Shown here piece by piece: positions 1-10,703 of a stretch of 64,000 nucleotides of DNA (its first letter is position 1; each line of letters starts with the position of its first letter). The notes below the pieces were generated by a model. It searched no databases, was not told where the DNA came from, and saw only the letters and a list, made by a program, of their open reading frames with translations. The translations under genes were made by a program, and so were the position numbers. Origin of the DNA: Siphonodentalium dalli (lineage: Eukaryota > Mollusca > Scaphopoda > Gadilida > Siphonodentaliidae); the NCBI GenBank assembly GCA_032622095.1, contig CP136063.1:268389426-268453425 (forward strand), given 5' to 3'.

Positions 1-915
1 CTTAGCGACTCTGGCAAGCTTCACATGGTTCAGAAGTCAGAACTCGTGCCACTACTGGATGCCCATGCTACAAGTCATGAGACGATGCCATCCTGTGATG
101 GCTTAATCATGGACGGATCTGCCCTAGTCAACACCACCAAGCCTAACAAGCCAGTGCCAGTCGGGGAATATGCTACAGTCTCCATAATACCACAAGTAGA
201 ACGAATGCTTCGAAGTGTTAAGCGAGTGGATGTCATCTTTGATACATACAGGGATGACAGTTTGAAATTGGAAGCGAGGAAGGACAGAGGAGTAGGGATA
301 CGGCGACGGGTAACATATGTTACTGAAACCCCAAAAAACTGGCAAGGTTTTCTCAGGAATGCAGATAACAAGACGGAACTATTTTCATTTCCAGCGAATA
401 GAATTGGTAGATTATCGTCAGAGAACCTTGTCATGGCAACTGACGGGGAGACTGTCATCTCAAACAAGGATGTCAACATTGAGAGTATATCGCCAAGCTC
501 CAATGAAGAAGCAGATACGAGGATATTCCTTCGTGCGTACCATGCTGTAGATAATGGGATGAAAAGGATTGCCATCAAAGCCAATGACACAGATGTAATA
601 GCGACTGCAATAACAACGTTCTCGAAATTGAGCAAAAGAGGCTTGGAAGAATTGTGGGTATCATATGGGAGAGGAAAAGACATGCAGTGGATACCAATAC
701 AAGGAATAGTTTCAAGTCTCGAGCAGCTGCGTGCTGATGCGATGATATTTTTTCATGCGTTTACTGGATGCGACACCGTTTCTGGATGCAAGGGCAAAGG
801 GAAGAAGACGGCGAGGAGTACATGGGACATCTGCCCTGAAGTTTCGGAAGTTTTCAAGGATCTCAGCCATAATCTAGCAGAAATATCATCACCACATCTC
901 CAAAAACTCGAATAG
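1..915 (+). CDS. Repeat-family protein with FEN1/XPG-like nuclease motifs, 5'-partial
   Basis: The reading frame is open from base 1, so the start lies outside the window; the first ATG here (25) is internal. About 304 codons are present, ending at TAG 913-915. I recognise the family from memory as a widely duplicated invertebrate protein, usually unnamed and often in repeats. Visible motifs, in order and counted from the ATG at 25: a DVIFDTYRDDSLK-type block (near residue 70), EEADTR (near 161), NDTDVI (near 187) and FTGCDTVSG followed by KGKGKKTA (near 246). The spacing of acidic residues and the GCD...G.GKK block resemble the EAEA, DxD and GCDY...G.GP motifs of FEN1/XPG flap nucleases. A PIN-like metal-dependent nuclease fold is therefore my inference. 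The CXC tail follows at 944-1,155 but is cut off by the stop and indels. The other copy is at the right edge in inverted orientation. Probably a transposon-borne or amplified gene; whether it is active is unknown. Confidence 0.6.
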   Translation, partial: LSDSGKLHMVQKSELVPLLDAHATSHETMPSCDGLIMDGSALVNTTKPNKPVPVGEYATVSIIPQVERMLRSVKRVDVIFDTYRDDSLKLEARKDRGVGIRRRVTYVTETPKNWQGFLRNADNKTELFSFPANRIGRLSSENLVMATDGETVISNKDVNIESISPSSNEEADTRIFLRAYHAVDNGMKRIAIKANDTDVIATAITTFSKLSKRGLEELWVSYGRGKDMQWIPIQGIVSSLEQLRADAMIFFHAFTGCDTVSGCKGKGKKTARSTWDICPEVSEVFKDLSHNLAEISSPHLQKLE

Positions 916-1157
916 TTTTTCAACCTAATGTAAGATCGTTCCAAATGAATGGGGTGGATGAAATTCGGAGACGTATGGGATGTGTTGTGGACAACTCTCG
1001 AGCCTGTTGCCAAAAGCTGCACAATGCTGACCAAATGTAACTGCAAAAAAAGGTTGTGAAAAACGATGCAGTTGCAAAAGGGCTGGCCTGTCATGCTCTC
1101 CGTTGTGCAAATGTAATGACCTTCGCTCAAAGTCTGAACTCAATCGATCAGAATAGA
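916..1157 (+). pseudogene. Broken CXC (tesmin/TSO1-like) cysteine-rich tail
   Basis: This is the 3' part of the same gene. Compared with the inverted copy, about 140 nt are missing near position 935. A run of seven A at 1,045-1,051 (six in the other copy) shifts the frame in the middle of the cysteine cluster, after the codons for K-C-N-C-K-K. Beyond the shift, the codons for C-x3-C-x-C and the remaining cysteines can still be read in another frame up to the TAG near 1,153. CXC domains bind zinc and, in known proteins, contact DNA. This copy cannot make an intact domain without frameshifting. Confidence 0.7.
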
Positions 1158-1862
1158 AATGGAAGTATTGTATTTGATTTATAACATTTACATATAATGT
1201 TATATTAAAATACTAAAGGTCGAAAAACAGTTATGATAGTCTTTTCCATTTATATTTTGGGTTTCTCTTTAGTTTTAAAATCTAAAAATACATAGCAAAA
1301 TGAGCATAAAGCACCAAAATAACACGAAAACATATGTTACCATTGGTTGACGTTTAATGTGGGATAATCATGCTATGTTAATTTGATTATTACTTCTTGT
1401 AGGCTAACAATAGCATAAATACTTCTGATAAACACATATTATATCAAGAAATATATTTTTGCAAAGTTGATATACAATGTATGCATAAAGTAAAATATCT
1501 GAAAATAATGAAAAAAAAAGTATTTTGGCGGCCATTATGTCAACAAACTTGGAAATTTGTAGCTATTTTATATTTATAATTCAGTAAAATGCTTCAGTTA
1601 TCAATTGTGACACATTATATATGTATAATTGGTGGTGTTTGACCATTTAAAATCCCCAAATTGATGCGTAAAAGGGGAAATCCTGAATTATGACGGCGAC
1701 TTTTGGCGGCCATCTTGAAAAATGGAGGCCATTTTGGATTTTTGCGTGGCCCCCGGTTTTTATGTGATCAGTGATGAGTACTGATCATTCGAGCCAACTT
1801 TCATGCTTGTATCACCATTTGCAGAATTCTAGCCTTTTTTGACTGTTATCCGCCCAACTATA
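1158..1862 (+). repeat. 3' flank of the nuclease-CXC element, inverted copy of 62,850-63,517
   Basis: Non-coding AT-rich sequence that matches the reverse complement of the right edge almost continuously, with small indels. It includes a block with GGCGGCC and ATGGAGGCCATTTTGG near 1,705-1,735. The similarity fades at about 1,862 (and about 62,850 on the other side), which marks the likely 3' limit of the duplicated unit. I see no ORF here. Confidence 0.75.
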
Positions 1863-2230
1863 TATTCACATGTTTCCTTTTCTAATAGTACCGATACGGG
1901 CATTTCCCATGACAAAATCGATTAGGCTAGTTGTCTGCTCTTCATATCAATACGAGCGTTTTTTCGGAATATGTGCAGCTGCAACGATGTGACGTATCAT
2001 ATCGATTTCATAAGACCATGTCAATTTCACTCTAACATATTAACCCTGCGAGCACGGATGGAGCACTTTGTTTTTTCCGGTGGTATATTCCGAAATCAGC
2101 CCAAATGATCACGAATATAGCATCATATTTCTCCCCAGATATACCGTTATAAAGATACTAAAATTTGCCATTGTTTGGTATAAAACAAAAAATCGGAATA
2201 AGGCTCTTGGGTTTGGAGAAAAATGATCCA
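1863..2230. other. No feature recognised
   Basis: AT-rich sequence beyond the end of the inverted copy. I see no ORF, tandem repeat or clear palindrome. Confidence 0.4.
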
Positions 2231-2353
2231 TCATGACCTGGGATGTGGGCATGGAAAAATCTCACCCGAGGGGCCAGATATTTGGGCCGAGTGTCCGAAC
2301 CAAATATCTGGCCCCGAGGGTGAGATTTTTCCATCCCACACCTCAGATCATGC
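2231..2353. repeat. Fold-back palindrome, about 54-bp arms
   Basis: The left arm (2,231-2,285) and right arm (about 2,300-2,353) are near-perfect inverted copies around a short loop. The core AAAAATCTCACCCGAGG recurs as its complement. A MITE or fold-back element is likely. The overlapping short ORFs on both strands are products of the palindrome. Confidence 0.75.
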
Positions 2354-3429
2354 TGGATAATATTAATCTCTTCCACGCACACTTTCAGATAATTGAAAAC
2401 CTGTATGCTCTCCGTGACTGATTGTATTAACTCTTATATAAATATATTTACGTATACAAAATGGATATTGTTCACCATTTCAAGAATTCATATCTCGTGA
2501 GGAACCTGGCACCAGTCATAGACTGGTACACTTGGTGGCGAAAACACAATTCAGAGGGCTAATTCCCCTATAAATTACCGACCCCGAACAGAAAGAGTTA
2601 TTGTCAATTGTCAGAAGTCTGTGCTTACCGTCTTTTCCACTAGACCTTTGATACCTCTAAGCTGCTAATGACGACCACATTTGCATTATTTTGCATACAA
2701 TGTTGTCGTGTTTGCCATTCATTTTATTTGTCTAGTTGAATAGGTATAGCATTAGCGACGCGGTTCGAGGGTCACATTAAACTAGACCTGGAAAAGTAAT
2801 GTGCAACAACTCATTTCGGTTGAAATTCTTTTCAGCGAGTAGCGCAAACTTTGCGCACGCTGGAGCATTTCAACCTATCTCACTGCTATGACTGGATATA
2901 TGTTCCACCTGGTAACCACTTTAGTCAAAAATTAGACATTCCAAAGTTTGATCTGAACAGCTATTTTGTGCTCCAAATATTGGTTGGTAATATTATCGTA
3001 TCGTGATGTGTCATACTTTATATTCCAGTATTATATTCATATTTATTAGATGATTCTACCCTTATTCCATTCAATAAACCCATTCTATAAATTGTGATAT
3101 TAAACGTTCGTTTAATAACAGGAAATAGTGCCAGGTGACCCTTGACTTCAGGTTTGTGGTCTGCTAACATTCCATAAGATACGTCTCAAAATACTATAGC
3201 TTCCAATATTTTTCCAACAAACTATTATGAATGAAGAGTTTGAAAAATTATTTCATTAAAAATACGCCAATATATGCGCCAAAGAGACTTTATTTATCTA
3301 GGACGCGGCAAACAACGAATAGTTACGTGAAACGTCATCGCATGTCTTATAGAAGCCGATGCTAGTTTCGCGTCCCATTTGTTGATTTAAGTATGTTTTG
3401 TCGATGTTTTGGATCATGTAATAAATAGA
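2354..3429. other. No feature recognised
   Basis: Unique-looking AT-rich sequence. No convincing coding frame, RNA gene or repeat was seen. Confidence 0.4.
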
Positions 3430-3567
3430 ATCTACGACTCGTCCCCAGTTTATAGCGAAAATTACAAAACTCGTCCAGTAAATTAGGTCTGGACCTCGCC
3501 AAAGGCTCGGCCCAGACCTAATTTACTGGACTTGTTTTGTAAATCCCGCTATAAACTTGTTGTAGAT
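3430..3567. repeat. Fold-back MITE, family 1, copy 1
   Basis: Inverted arms of about 65 bp, roughly 3,430-3,500 and 3,506-3,567. They carry GTTTATAGCG, AAAACTCGTCCAGTAAATTA and their complements. The right arm runs into AGATCCTCTATATAT. Related copies occur at 60,828-60,970 and, more distantly, at 43,252-43,421, each followed by AGATCCTC. Confidence 0.75.
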
Positions 3568-4248
3568 CCTCTATATATAACGTTACGAAATCTGATCGAC
3601 TGTGTTAGTGTCTGGTACTATTTCAGTATGCGACACGCCGGGATGGACAAGTTAAAGTCCATTTAACTTATAAAGTTCCTGATTAGATGGATGGACCATC
3701 GCAACATTGCCCAATGCCCACACTAAATGGATGATTTGGACATACGAGTAACGGTAACTGTCCTTGGCTGTTAGGTGACATACATGTACAACAAATAATA
3801 GTTAACAGCCACATGATCTGCTTGTATCGTGAAATATCGAAATGCGTTGTAGGTAAATGTGACCACAAGTCATCCCCGCAGTCAATGCGGTTGGAATCGT
3901 GCATGTGACATTGTTAAGCATTATTTCGAATATTGCGTTTATGAATCGATTTATCACGCGTTTAAGTAGTTAATAAAGTCCGCAGTATGAGCACCCGCTG
4001 AGAGGAAAGCCCTGCTGTTGAACTATGATAATGATTATTTTCCATTGTTTTTTTTATCATGGGTCTTCCCTATAAAATGAACTCAACAGTTCCACACATT
4101 TCACAACAGCCAGAATATTTGTATCGTTTCATTGTAAGTCATTTGGAACTCCAACGAAGGTATGTAATATGATCGTACGTGACACGTAATGGAGCAACCA
4201 CCAAGTTGATCATTAAGTTCAATGTTACAATAATTATAGGATGTTTCG
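3568..4248. other. No feature recognised
   Basis: Apart from short unsupported ORFs, nothing is visible. Confidence 0.4.
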
Positions 4249-4792
4249 TACAGGGTACTTCATGTGCTACACCACTCGGAGAAATGTATATGTCGTCACA
4301 CAAATACCATGCTAGAACTTGGATTTATATATTCGTAATCGTATATAGTCACCAATAGCCGGGTTACCACCGTAGTAACGGACATTGCCCATATAGTGAA
4401 CTATTCAAACCCAGCATTAAAATCATGGTTATGATCAGTCCAAATATATCAGTAAAGTTCGAACATAAGATAATAATAGCTGAGAACCTGGTGTGAATTG
4501 AACTGTGGTGGGGCCACAAGCATATCTACCCCTGCACGTCAGAACAAAATTATGCCATGAAATGGCATAATTAGCTTGAGGATGGAAGTGAACCATCATC
4601 CCACAGCGAAATCAAACCGGCCTGTTGGGTTTGAATAGTTCACTAGATGGGCAATGTCAGGTACTACGGTAGTAACCCGGCTATTGGTGACTATATACGA
4701 TTACGAATATATCAATTCAAGTTATAACATGGTATTTTAGTGTGATGACGCAGACATTTATCCGAGTGGTGTAGCACATGTAGTACCCTGTA
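4249..4792. mobile_element. Long inverted-repeat element with another repeat in its loop
   Basis: Two arms of about 160 bp (4,249-4,412 and 4,628-4,792) are inverted copies at roughly 90% identity by eye. The tips read TACAGGGTACT and its complement. The loop holds a copy of the family R3 repeat (4,479-4,618). No transposase is present, so this is a non-autonomous fold-back element. Confidence 0.75.
4479..4618 (+). repeat. Dispersed repeat family R3, copy 1
   Basis: Starts AGCTGAGAACCTGGTGTGAA and ends near ATCATCCCACAGCG. Copies occur at 27,594-28,000 (interrupted) and 57,888-58,035. The ends show weak inverted similarity. I see no tRNA-type boxes; it may be a MITE or SINE. Confidence 0.65.
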
Positions 4793-4869
4793 TGCATATA
4801 TACATATATATATCACAGCAGAAGTTTCCTTAGAATTAATGGATGGAAATGGAATGCCTCTAATATTTG

Positions 4870-5260
4870 TATTATTTGAGTCGGACATAGATTACCTTAG
4901 CTGCAGGCAATCAATGCAATATATGTAAACTATGTAGAACAAGAAATTATTGAATGAAGTGTAGTGAATATGATGCGTCACTTTAATATTTGAGTCGGAC
5001 ATAGCTTACCTTACCTGAAGGCAATCAATGCAATAAGTGATGTAGAAACAGAAATTATTGAATGAAGAGTAATGAATAGGAAGCGTCATTTTAATGCAAT
5101 ATCGATTGGGTGGAAGAGAAATGTCACTTTAATAGTTAACTATGATATACATATAGAATTATAGATTATCCCCATTGAAGACGATCAATGCAATGAACAG
5201 TGTAGAAATGGAGAAAATGTCGCCTGAATGAATCAATGTGTGAACATAAAGTCTCACTTT
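4870..5260 (+). repeat. Diverged tandem repeat, period about 114 bp
   Basis: TTTGAGTCGGACATAG occurs at 4,875 and 4,989, each followed by a GGCAATCAATGCAATA block and a GAAATTATTGAATGAAG block. A third, more diverged unit follows from about 5,096. Two to three copies in all. Confidence 0.65.
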
Positions 5261-5926
5261 AATGAAATATTGAGATGATGGAATCAACGATGAATTTGCA
5301 ATTTCTTTAATGATGAAATTGGTTTACATATACATGTATATGCAGCTGAAAATGTGAATTGACTGAAATGTAATTATGAAAGTGTCAATGGCACTGTAGC
5401 TAACGTGGAAAGGGAATAATTTCATGTGTTACAGTTAATGGAGCGATTAGGAATGTGGAAAGTTGAAAGGCCTAGTTATGCAAAGATTAAAATCAAAGAT
5501 GGCCGCGACAGCCATGTTTTTTGGCAAATGACCCAAAAAAGACTCCTTCCTATTTACATGTCATTGTTAACATCCCTCACAAATTTCATGATGATCCGAC
5601 AAAAGATACGACATGTAGCCCATGTCAAAGGATTTAGTTGTGTAAAGAGTAAAATACAAGATGGCTGCTGGCGACCAGGTTTTTTGGTTGAATTTAAAAT
5701 GAATCTTTTCCCATCTACATCAAAAACATGTAATTGTTAACATCCATGACAAATCTCATGATGATTGGACCAAAGATTCGACTTGTAGCCCTTGACAAAG
5801 CATTTAGTCATGCAAAGAGTATAATCCAAGATGGCTGTTGGCGGCCATGTTTTTGGCCGAACAACCCCAAAATTACTCGTTTCCCATCTACATGTCAATT
5901 TTAACTTCCATGACAAATGTAATGAA

Positions 5927-6050
5927 AGTGTCAATGACACTGTAGCTCAACTTAGTAGGGGAATGATTTAATGGTTGACAGTAAATGGAGGAATAGGAAA
6001 AGTGCTAATTGAAATGTCTAAGTAAGACTAGATGTACATGTCAATATCAA
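5927..6050 (+). repeat. Second 5' block inside the 4.4-kb element
   Basis: GTCAATGACACTGTAGCTCAACTT is split here by position: TAGCTCAACTT lies at 5,943-5,953, a better match to the 5' terminal repeat than the one at 5,397. The element is therefore either two copies joined head to tail or a 3.9-kb copy (5,943-9,823) sitting next to a truncated one. Confidence 0.65.
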
Positions 6051-6469
6051 TATTCATGACAGGTTTCATAATGATCGGATCAGCTATGTGGTGATTATGG
6101 TGTGCCAAAGGATTTATTGATGCAAAGAGTAAATTATAAAATGGCCAATGGCAGCCATGTAGCCTGTGCCAAAGGATTTAGTCATGCAAAGATTAAAATC
6201 CAAGATGCTCATGACGGCCATGTTTTTTGGCCAAACTACCCGTTCCCATCTGCCTGTCATTATTAACATCCATGACAAATTTCATGATAATCAGACGAAC
6301 AGTACGACCTGTAGACCGCGCCAATCTATTTAATTTTGAAATCAAAGATGGCTGCCAGCGGCCATGTTTTTTAGCCAAATGACCCCAAAATGACTCATTC
6401 CCCATCTACATGTCAATGTACGACCTGTAGCCCGTGCCAATGGATTGAATTTTGAAATCCAAGATGGCC

Positions 6470-9400
6470 GCCAGTGGCCTGTAGCCTGTGCCAAAGGATT
6501 TAGTCATGCAAAGATGGCTGCTGGCGGCCATGTCTTTTGACCGAATGACCCCAAAAGGACTCGTTCCCATTTACATGTCAAGGTCAACAGTCATGACAAA
6601 TTTCATGAAGATCCGACCAAAGCTACGACCTGTATCCCGCGCCAAAGGATGTTATCATGCAAAGATTAAAATCCAAAATGCTCATAACGACCATGTTTTT
6701 TGGCCAAACTACCCAAAATGACTCGTTTCCATCTGCCTGTCATTATTAACAGCCATGACAAATTTCATGATAATCAGACGAACAGTACGACCTGTAGACC
6801 GCGCCAATCTATTTTTTTTGAAATCAAAGATGGCTGCCAGCGGCCATGTTTTTTAGCCAAATGACCCCAAAATGACTCATTCCCCATCTACATGTCAAGG
6901 TCAACAGCCATGACACATTTCATGAAGATCCGACCAAAGCTACGACCTGTAGCCCGCGCCAAAGGATTTAGTCATGCAAAGAGTAAAATCCAAGATGGCT
7001 ACTGGTGGCCATGATTTTTGGTCTAACGACCCCAATATAACTCATTCCCATCTACATGTCAATATTAACATCTATGACAAATTTCATGATAATCAGACGA
7101 ACAGTACGACCTGTAGACCGCGCCAATCTATTTTATTTTGAAATCAAAGATGGCTGCCAGCGGCCATGCTTTTTGGCCAAATTACCCCAAAATGACTTAT
7201 TCCCATCAACATGACAATTTCAACATTCATGACAAATTTCATAATAATCTGACCAAAGTTAGGACCTGTAGCCTGTGCCAAATGATTTAGTCATGCAAAG
7301 AGTAAAATCCAAGATGGCTGCTGGCGGCCATGTCTTTTGACCGAATGACCCCAAAAGGACTCGTTCACATTTACATATCAAGGTCAACAGCCATGACAAA
7401 TTTCATGAAGATCCGACCAAAGCTACGACCTGTAGCCCGCGCCAAAGGATTTAGTCATGCAAAAATTAAAATCCAAGATGCTCATGACGGCCATGTTTTT
7501 TGGCCAAACTACCCCAAAATGACTCGTTCCCATCTGCCTGTCATTATTAACATGCATGACAAATTTCATGATAATCAGACGAACAGTACGACCTGTAGAC
7601 CGCGCCAATCTATTTAATTTTGAAATCAAAATTGGCTGCCAGCGGCCATTTTTTTTAGCTAAATGACCCCAAAATGACTCATTCCCCATCTACATATCAA
7701 TGTCAACATTCATGATATATTTCATAATGATCTGACCAAAGTAAGGACCTGTAGCCTGTGCCAAAGTATTTAGTCATGCAAAGAGTAAAATCCAAGATGG
7801 CTGCTGGCGGCCATGTCTTTTGGCCGAATGACCCCAAAAGGACTCGTTCCCATTTAGATGTCAAGGTCAACAGCCATGACAAATTTCATGAAGATCCGAC
7901 CAAAGCTACGACCTGTAGCCCGCGCCAAAGGATTTAGTCATGCAAAGAGTAAAATCCAAGATGGCTACTGGTGGCCATGTTTTTTGGCCTAACGATCCCA
8001 AAATAACTCGTTCCCATCTACATGTCAATATTAACATCTATGACAAATTTCATGATAATCAGACGAACAGTACGACATGTAGACCGCGCCAATCTATTTA
8101 ATTTTGAAATCAAAGATGGCTGCCAGCGGCTATGCTTTTGGCCAAATTACCCCAAAATGACTCATTCCCATCTACATGTCGATGTCAACATTCATGACAA
8201 ATTTCATAATGATCTGACCAAAGTTAGGACCTGTAGCATGTGCCAAAAGATTTAGTCATGCAAAGAGTAAAATCCAAGATGGCTGCTGGCGGCCATGTCT
8301 TTTGACCGAATGACCCCAAAAGGACTCGTTCCCATTTACATGTCAAGGTCAACAGCCATGACAAATTTCATGAAGATCCGACCAAAGCTACGACCTGTAG
8401 CCCGCGCCAAAGGATTTAGTCATGCAAAGATTAAAATCCAAAATGCTCATGACGGCCATGTTTTTTGCCAAACTACCCCAAAATGACTCGTTCCCATCTG
8501 CCTGTCATTATTAAGATCCATGACAAATTTCATGATAATCAGACGAACAGTACGACCTGCAGACCGCGCCAATTTATTTAATTTTGAAATCAAAGATGGC
8601 TGCCAGCGGCCATGTTTTTTGGCCAAATGACCCCAAAATGACTCATTCCCATCTACATGTCAATGTCAACATTCATGACAAATTTCATGATCATCTGACC
8701 AAAATAAGGACCTGTAGCCTGTGCCAAAGTATTTAGTCATGCAAAGAGTAAAATCCAAGAGGGCTGCTGGCGGCCATGTCTTTTGGCCGAATGACCCCAA
8801 AAGGACTCGTTCCCATTTACATGTCAAGCTCAACAGCCATGACAAATTTCATGAAGATCCGACCAAAGTTACGACCTGTAGCCCGCGCCAAAGGATTTAG
8901 TCATGCAAAGAGTAAAATCCAAGATGGCTACTGGTGGCCATGTTTTTTGGCCTAACGATCCCAAAATAACTCGTTGCCATCTACATGTCAATATTAACAT
9001 CTATGACAAATTTCATGATAATCAGACAAACAGTACGACATGTAGACCGCGCCAATCTATTTAATTTTGAAATCAAAGATGGCTGCCAGCGGCTATGCTT
9101 TTGGCCAAATTACCCCAAAATGACTCATTCCCATCTGCATGTCGATGTCAACATTCATGACAAATTTCATAATGATCTGACCAAAGTTAGGACCTGTAGC
9201 ATGTGCCAAAGGATTTAGTCATGCAAAGAGTAAAATCCAAGATGGCTGCTGGCGGCCATGTCTTTTGACCGAATGACCCCAAAAGGACTCGTTCCCATTT
9301 ACATGTCAAGGTCAACAGCCATGACAAATTTCATGAAGATCCGACCAAAGCTACGACCTGTAGCCCGCGCCAAAGGATTTAGTCATGCAAAGATTAAAAT

Positions 9401-9760
9401 CCAAAATGCTCATGACGGCCATGTTTTATGGCCAAACTACCCCAAAATGACTCGTTCCCATCTGCCTGTCATTATTAAGATCCATGACAAATTTCATGAT
9501 AATCAGACGAACAGTACGACCTGCAGACCGCGCCAATTGATTTAATTTTGAAATCAAAGATGGCTGCCAGCGGCCATATTTTTTGGCCAAATGACCCCAA
9601 AATAACTCATTCCCATCTACATGTCAATGTCAACATTCATGACAAATTTCATGATCATCTGACCAAAGTAAGGACCTGTAGCCTGTGCCAAAGGATTTAG
9701 TCATGCAAAGAGTAAAATCCAAGATGGCTGATGGCGGTCATGTTTTTTCGCCGAACACAG
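6470..9760 (+). repeat. Higher-order satellite: about 160-bp monomers in a 963-bp period
   Basis: Monomers are told apart by the bases after AAGATGG: type A (GCTGCTGGCGGCC), B (GCTCATGACGGCC), B' (GCTACTGGTGGCC) and C (GCTGCCAGCGGCC). From 7,311 the order is A-B-C, A-B'-C, A-B-C, A-B'-C, A-B-C and a final A-like unit. Corresponding sites recur at 7,330, 8,295 and 9,258, and at 8,022 and 8,985, which gives 963-965 bp. The 963-bp units are far more alike than neighbouring monomers. Before 7,311 the order is less regular. Each monomer includes GACAAATTTCAT, a RTACGACCTGTAGCC-type block and CAAAGGATTTAGTCATGCAA. Confidence 0.85.
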
Positions 9761-9869
9761 ACACACGGATGACGGACGCCAACCCATGGCAATAGCTCAA
9801 ACTTACAAAGTAAGTTGAGCTAACACTGCATGAAAACTGGAATTTATGCATTGAATAAATTCCAGATAA

Positions 9870-10318
9870 ATGAGCATAAATCAGAAATTTATGTCAATTT
9901 ATTCACTGAATAAATTTGTATAAATCCCGAAATTTATGCACATATATTCACCGATTTATTCATGAATAAACTTCCCAATTTATTCCAAATTTATTCAATG
10001 AATAAACTCACCTTTATTCAATAGGATAAACTCATATTTATTCACACGTTTGTGCACTTTTTGTGCATAAATTCAAATTTATTCACTGAATAAACATGCA
10101 TAAATATATGTAGCTACATTTATTCTGGTTATAAACTCATATTTATTCACACGTTTATGCACTTTTTATGCATAAATTCAAATTTATTCACTGAATAAAT
10201 CTCCATAAATATATGTAGCTACATTTATTCTGGTTATAAACTCAAATTTATTCACTGAATAAATCTGCATAAATATATGTAGCTAAATTTATTCTCATAA
10301 ACTCCAGTTTATGCACCT
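9870..10318. repeat. AT-rich palindromic minisatellite
   Basis: The near-palindrome TTTATTCACTGAATAAA recurs at least five times, interspersed with GCATAAATATATGTAGCTA and TTTATGCACTTTTTATGCAT. Longer units of about 115 bp repeat at about 10,070-10,300. No coding. Confidence 0.75.
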
Positions 10319-10412
10319 TACAAATGTGGAATATATATACATGAAACCTACTTTAGGGTGACGTTTGATTGGTAAAATACCAGCATTATGGCGACACATG
10401 TGTGTACCCTGC

Positions 10413-10462
10413 TAGGTGTGTGTGTATATATATAAACTATATATGCACACACACACAGCACG
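10413..10462. repeat. TG/TA/CA microsatellite that can form a hairpin
   Basis: A GTGTGTGTATATATATAA run is followed after a few bases by TATATATGCACACACACACA, so the two halves can pair. Confidence 0.8.
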
Positions 10463-10592
10463 CACACACGAGTGTCGCCCTGATGCTGGTGTCTGCGTTA
10501 ATTTTTCCAACCAAATGGGGCCCAAACGTAGGTTTCACAAATATATATAGCAATGTATATAGTAACATTATACAGTTATCGCCCGCGATTGA

Positions 10593-10703
10593 GTGAGACA
10601 CGGGGATTTGTCGCCCGCTCGAGACCTGGAATGTCACCCGAGGGACGTCAGGCCCGAGGGTGACATTCCAGGTCGAGAGCGGCGACAAATCCCCGTGTCT
10701 CAC
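10593..10703. repeat. Fold-back palindrome, about 50-bp arms
   Basis: The left arm begins GTGAGACACGGGGATTTGTC and the right arm ends with its complement. The central part is TGTCACCCGAGGGACGTCAG. The arms differ by a few bases. A related half (CCTCGAGGGTAATATGGTGA, then TTATCGCCCGC) lies at 11,590-11,625. Confidence 0.8.

Larger units (their letters stand above)
5397..9823 (+). mobile_element. Helentron/'pearl'-like non-autonomous element with satellite core
   Basis: The 5' block (TAGCTAACGTGGAAAGGGAA, 5,397 on) is followed by an array of about 160-bp monomers. The 3' end is GGCAATAGCTCAAACTTACA then AAGTAAGTTGAGCTAA, which forms a terminal hairpin and ends CTAA. The smaller copy at 30,195-31,173 shows the intended inverted ends, TAGCTCAACTT and AAGTTGAGCTA. 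A short 5' block, central tandem repeats of about 160 bp, subterminal inverted repeats and a 3' hairpin with a CTRR-type end match the known layout of Helentron-associated (HINE) elements and the bivalve 'pearl' repeats. The family assignment is by architecture only. No Rep/helicase is encoded. Short ORFs through the array are repeat shadows. Confidence 0.65.

Noticed and set aside
75-683. 202-aa minus-strand ORF opposite the nuclease-like gene
   Set aside because: It lies fully antisense to a recognisable family protein and has no motifs of its own.
5426-9545. Many 60-104-aa ORFs in the 5.4-9.8 kb array, with near-identical peptides recurring
   Set aside because: They are translations of the satellite monomers. 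Frames change between monomers, and their similarity follows from the 963-bp DNA repeat.
6470-9760. Regularly spaced repeats suggesting a CRISPR array
   Set aside because: The units are about 160 bp, contiguous and diverged, with no unique spacers, and the context is eukaryotic.
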